Assembly (NCBI GenBank): GCA_001567085.1
Contig: LMZS01000015.1
Location: 1-64,000, forward strand
Direction of reading: 5' to 3'
Length of the DNA stretch: 64,000 bases
DNA from: Chloroflexi bacterium OLB15
GTDB taxonomy: Bacteria; Chloroflexota; Anaerolineae; Aggregatilineales; Phototrophicaceae
Below the pieces are notes generated by a model that made no database searches, was not told the DNA's origin, and saw only the letters and a program-made list of their open reading frames with translations. Below, piece after piece: positions 61,027 through 64,000 of this stretch. The stretch's first letter is position 1, and each line of letters begins with the position of its first letter. The position numbers were made by a program, and so were the translations under genes.

Positions 61027-64000
61027 CTAGGGCTGCCACACCAGAATATTGCTGCCCGTTGTCGCGCTAGCCACATATGCCCCATCAGCGCTCCATGCCA
61101 CAGAAGTGACCGACTGGCCTGCAGGTCTGGATGGCGCCTGCTCCGTGCCGGTGAAAGCATCCCATAATTTCAGTTCGCCATCTTCAGAGCCTGTGGCGAT
61201 GGTGATGCTGCTGGGGCTATACACAAGGCTAGTGATTGCCTGTGAATGCCCTGTCAGCACGGCAACAGGTGACCAGCCAATGGTCTCATAGACGGTGGCG
61301 GTAGAGTCTGAGTTGCCAACTGCCAAACGCGCTCCATCTATGCTCCACGACAGCGCAGTCGCCGCGCCACCAACCGAGAAGTTGAAGAACGGCTGCTGAG
61401 TAGTCACGTTATAGATATTAACCGAGCCATCATCTGCGCCGTAGGCAATCTGTGATCCATCTGGCTTCCACGCAAGTGAGCGCACATAGTCGCTGGCCTG
61501 TAACTGCCCTACAGGCTGGAATGTCGCTACATCCCAGAAGATGATGCCGCCATCGGCGCTGGCGCTGGCCAACGTTGTGCCCGACGGATTGAAGGCTAAC
61601 GCCGTCACGCTCCCTGCGGCGGTCAATGTGGTTACAGGCTGCCAGCCACTGGTTTCCCAGATGATGATTGCGTTGTCACCGCCACCCGAAGCAACATAGG
61701 CGCCATCTGAACGCCATGCAACCGCGTTCACCCCGCTGCTATGCCCGTTTAACGTCGTGAACTGAGATTGGCTAGTCACATCCCAGATAGTAACGCTGCC
61801 ATTGGCATTACCAGAGGCCATGAGGTACCCGCTTGGACTCCAAACGATGCTGTTAGCGCTGGTGCCGGGCAAGCTCAGCGTGAAGGCTGGCGTAGGCGCC
61901 GATGTCGTCGGCGTTGCCTGCGCAGCAATATCAATCGTTTGCTGGGTAGAGTTATTGTTCGCCGGATCGCTGCCAGTGACCGTGAGAATCACCAGATACT
62001 GCTGGCCAGGCGCAAATGTATGCTGAGGGTTCACATCGGTGCTAAATGCGCCATCGCCAAAGTCCCAGTAATAAGAAGCTATTGGCCCTGTTGAAGACGA
62101 TGCAAAGTTGATGGTTGCCGGGTCGCCAGGATCGGCAGTGTAGCTAAAGTTGGCGATCACCGGCTCCGGCGGCACCGTAGGTTCTGCCGTTGGCGCGGTA
62201 ATCACGGCTGTATCGTTAGCTGTATTCTGCGTCACGCCGTCCGTGCCAATAGCTAGTAAGGTAACAGGGTAATTTCCCGGCGAGCCATAAGTATGGATCG
62301 GGTTTGCATCAGCGCTATTCTGCCCATCACCAAAATCCCAGATATACTGACCAATCGGGCCAGTTGAAGCATTCATGAACTGAACGCTGTACGGATCATT
62401 AGGCACAGGCACGATACTGAAGGCCGCTACAATCGGTTCTGTAATGTTCACCGGGAAGAAGATGCTGCTAGGCGTTGAGCCAGGCTGCCCGGTAACCGTC
62501 AGCGTAACCTGATAATTTCCGGGAGCGGCATAAGTATGAACCGGACTCTGTTCATTACTGGCCTGGCCGTCACCAAAATCCCAGCTCCACAGCGTGATCG
62601 GGCCGGTAGAAGTATCCGTAAACTGAATGCTCTGCGGGTTACCCGGAATCGGCGTGAAAATGAAGTTGGCGCTTACCGGCTGAACCACTGATACCTGCTG
62701 CTGCGCCGAGCTCTGCCCGCCTGCGCCGGTCACGGTCAAGGTCACTGTGTACGTGCCACCAGCGGCATAAGTATGGGCAGGATTGGCTTCGCTGCTGCCT
62801 TGCCCGTCGCCAAAATCCCAGGCTGTGCTGCTGATACCCTCACCAGCAGATAAGTTCGTAAACGATACCGTCATCGGATTTGACAGCGGATCAAGAACAA
62901 CAGCGCTGAAATTAGCCGTCGGCGGCGCAACTGTGGGGGTTGCGGTTGGCAACGCGGTCACGGTAACCTGCTGCTGGGCTGAACTTGCCCCACCTGCGCC
63001 GGTTACGGTCAAGGTCACCGTGTACGTGCCACCAGCGGCATAAGTATGGATAGGATTGGTTTCGCTGCTGGCCTGACCGTCGCCAAAGTCCCAGGCTCGG
63101 CTAAATATCCCCTCGCCCAGCGAGAGATCCGTAAAGGCTACCGTCAATGGATTACCTCACAGGATCAGCCACAATCGCCGAGAAATTCACTACCGGCGCT
63201 TCTGGCGTGAAGGTCGCGGTTGGCGGCGCAGTCACGGTAACCTGCTGCTGGGCTGAGCTTGCTCCACCTGCGCCAGTCACGGTCAAGGTCACCGTGTATG
63301 TACCGCCAGCGGCATAGGTATGAATAGGATTGGTTTCGCTGCTGGCCTGACCGTCGCCAAAGTCCCAGGCTCGGCTGAATATCCCCTCACCCAGCGAGAG
63401 ATCCGTAAAGGCTACCGTCAATGGATTGCCCACAGGATCGGTCACAGTTGGCGAGAAGTTAACGATTGGCGGAGTCGACGTAGCCGTCTCCGTAGGCGGG
63501 GGGGGCTCCGTGAAAGTCGCGCTCGGCGGAATTAGCGTCTCTGTCGGCGTGAATGTAGCTGTTGGCGGCAGTGCCGTCTCGGTGTTCGTTGGCACAACCA
63601 CGATTTCGGTCGGCGCAGAGGTTTCAGTCGAGGTTGCCGTAGAGGTCGGCGTCTCTGTAAACGTCTCGGTCGGCAGCAAAGTCTCGGTCGAAGTTGCCGT
63701 AGAGGTTAACGTTGCAGAAGGCAACACCGAAGTTTCAGTTGCCGTGAAGGTATGCGTCGCTGTTGGTGGCACCGTCGTATTGGTAAAGGTCGCTGTTGGC
63801 GGAACCTGCGATGGTGTTAAGGTCGGCGTTGCGCTCGGCGCAATCACCACCAGCGAAGACTGAGCGGCGCTTTGCCCACCGGGGCCGGTCACAATCAGAG
63901 TAACCGTATAGGTTCCCGGATGGGTGAATACATGCGTCGGATCTTCAATTGTGCTTAATGAGCCATCGCCAAAGTTCCAGCTATAGGCAGTGATATTGCC
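61027..64000 (-). CDS. Giant secreted PKD-repeat and WD40 protein, frameshifted and open at the window edge
   Basis: The reading frame is open at 64000, so the N-terminus is outside. In order: one PKD domain ([11 protein letters not shown]), a Thr/Pro/Glu-rich low-complexity linker of about 100 residues, then at least six PKD domains with WDFGDG cores, then a seven-bladed WD40 propeller over the last 280 residues ([18 protein letters not shown] ... NILVWQP). PKD repeats are surface spacers in adhesins and glycoside-binding proteins. An extra base at about 63157 (GTGAGG in place of GTGGG) puts a stop in the frame at 63152-63154; removing it restores [13 protein letters not shown]. No catalytic domain is visible. 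Confidence 0.85.
62959..63424 (-). repeat. Recent tandem duplication of a PKD-repeat segment
   Basis: Bases 62959-63150 and 63233-63424 are nearly identical over about 190 bases at a constant offset of 274, with only scattered single-base differences. A more diverged third copy lies at about 62697-62876. The near identity indicates a recent duplication or gene conversion within the PKD array. The probable frameshift lies just outside the first copy. Confidence 0.85.

Noticed and set aside
62697-63424. Repeated units considered as a CRISPR or non-coding repeat array
   Set aside because: Units are about 270 bases, in frame, and encode PKD domains.
63426-63863. 145-codon forward open frame rich in Val, Ser and Gly
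   Set aside because: It is the antisense of the Thr/Pro-rich linker of the PKD protein; the repetitive composition comes from the real gene on the minus strand.

Overview
The window looks like a chromosomal segment of a Chloroflexota bacterium, probably Anaerolineae-like. This is inferred from style, not from a marker gene. The signs are Thr/Pro-rich linkers in secreted proteins, a PKD plus WD40 surface protein, SH3b/L,D-transpeptidase and LCP envelope proteins, PnrA/BMP and CUT1 ABC transporters, and a roughly 50% GC composition throughout. Genes are densely packed with many ATGA or TGATG overlaps. I saw no rRNA, tRNA, CRISPR array, insertion sequence or prophage.

Layout. 0-4 kb: histidine genes, with the hisD tail coupled to an APH-fold kinase and facing a hisZ-hisG pair. 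4-9.4 kb: envelope and signalling genes (L,D-transpeptidase, SH3b protein, response regulator, LCP protein), a YigZ-family protein and a P-loop ATPase. 9.5-11.5 kb: a queuosine-precursor transporter, then a solitary tyrosine recombinase. Directly upstream of the recombinase is a palindromic site with an 8-bp spacer that agrees with phage P1 loxP at 29 of 34 positions; it also fits the layout of a dif site. 11.5-18.8 kb: an amidohydrolase divergent from a PnrA/BMP-type nucleoside ABC transporter. 18.8-30.7 kb: catabolic and housekeeping genes (M20 peptidase, P450, rhamnose mutarotase, aldo-keto reductase, PfkB kinase, LON-domain protein, THUMP methyltransferase, SUV3-like helicase, hydrolase, CorC/CNNM protein). 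30.8-37.4 kb: a forward run starting with SAM decarboxylase and including an NTT/MFS-like transporter, a GNAT, an ECF-S-like/HAMP fusion, a second P450 and a hexose-phosphate kinase. 37.4-44 kb: a sugar, probably amino-sugar, uptake and catabolism locus (CUT1 ABC transporter, two Gfo/Idh/MocA oxidoreductases, divergent SIS isomerase). 44-52 kb: a phosphoribosyltransferase and a menaquinone locus (tetR-menF-menD-menB-menE, divergent menH) with a candidate TetR operator. 52-55.7 kb: tag, Fe-ADH, a monooxygenase-fold protein, a response regulator, and an ECF sigma factor with an unknown partner. 56-60.9 kb: a tight five-gene cluster (class I amidotransferase-type hydrolase, intracellular subtilase, esterase, RimK-like ATP-grasp, circularly permuted ATP-grasp) that looks like an uncharacterised amide-ligase pathway. 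61-64 kb: a giant PKD/WD40 surface protein running off the window edge.

Three probable lesions or sequence errors stand out: a frameshift near the 3' end of menD, a one-base insertion in the PKD/WD40 gene, and an AUA codon where the amidotransferase start should be. The most interesting items are the lox/dif-like site with its recombinase and the 56-61 kb ATP-grasp cluster. All functions are read from sequence motifs by eye; no database search was made.
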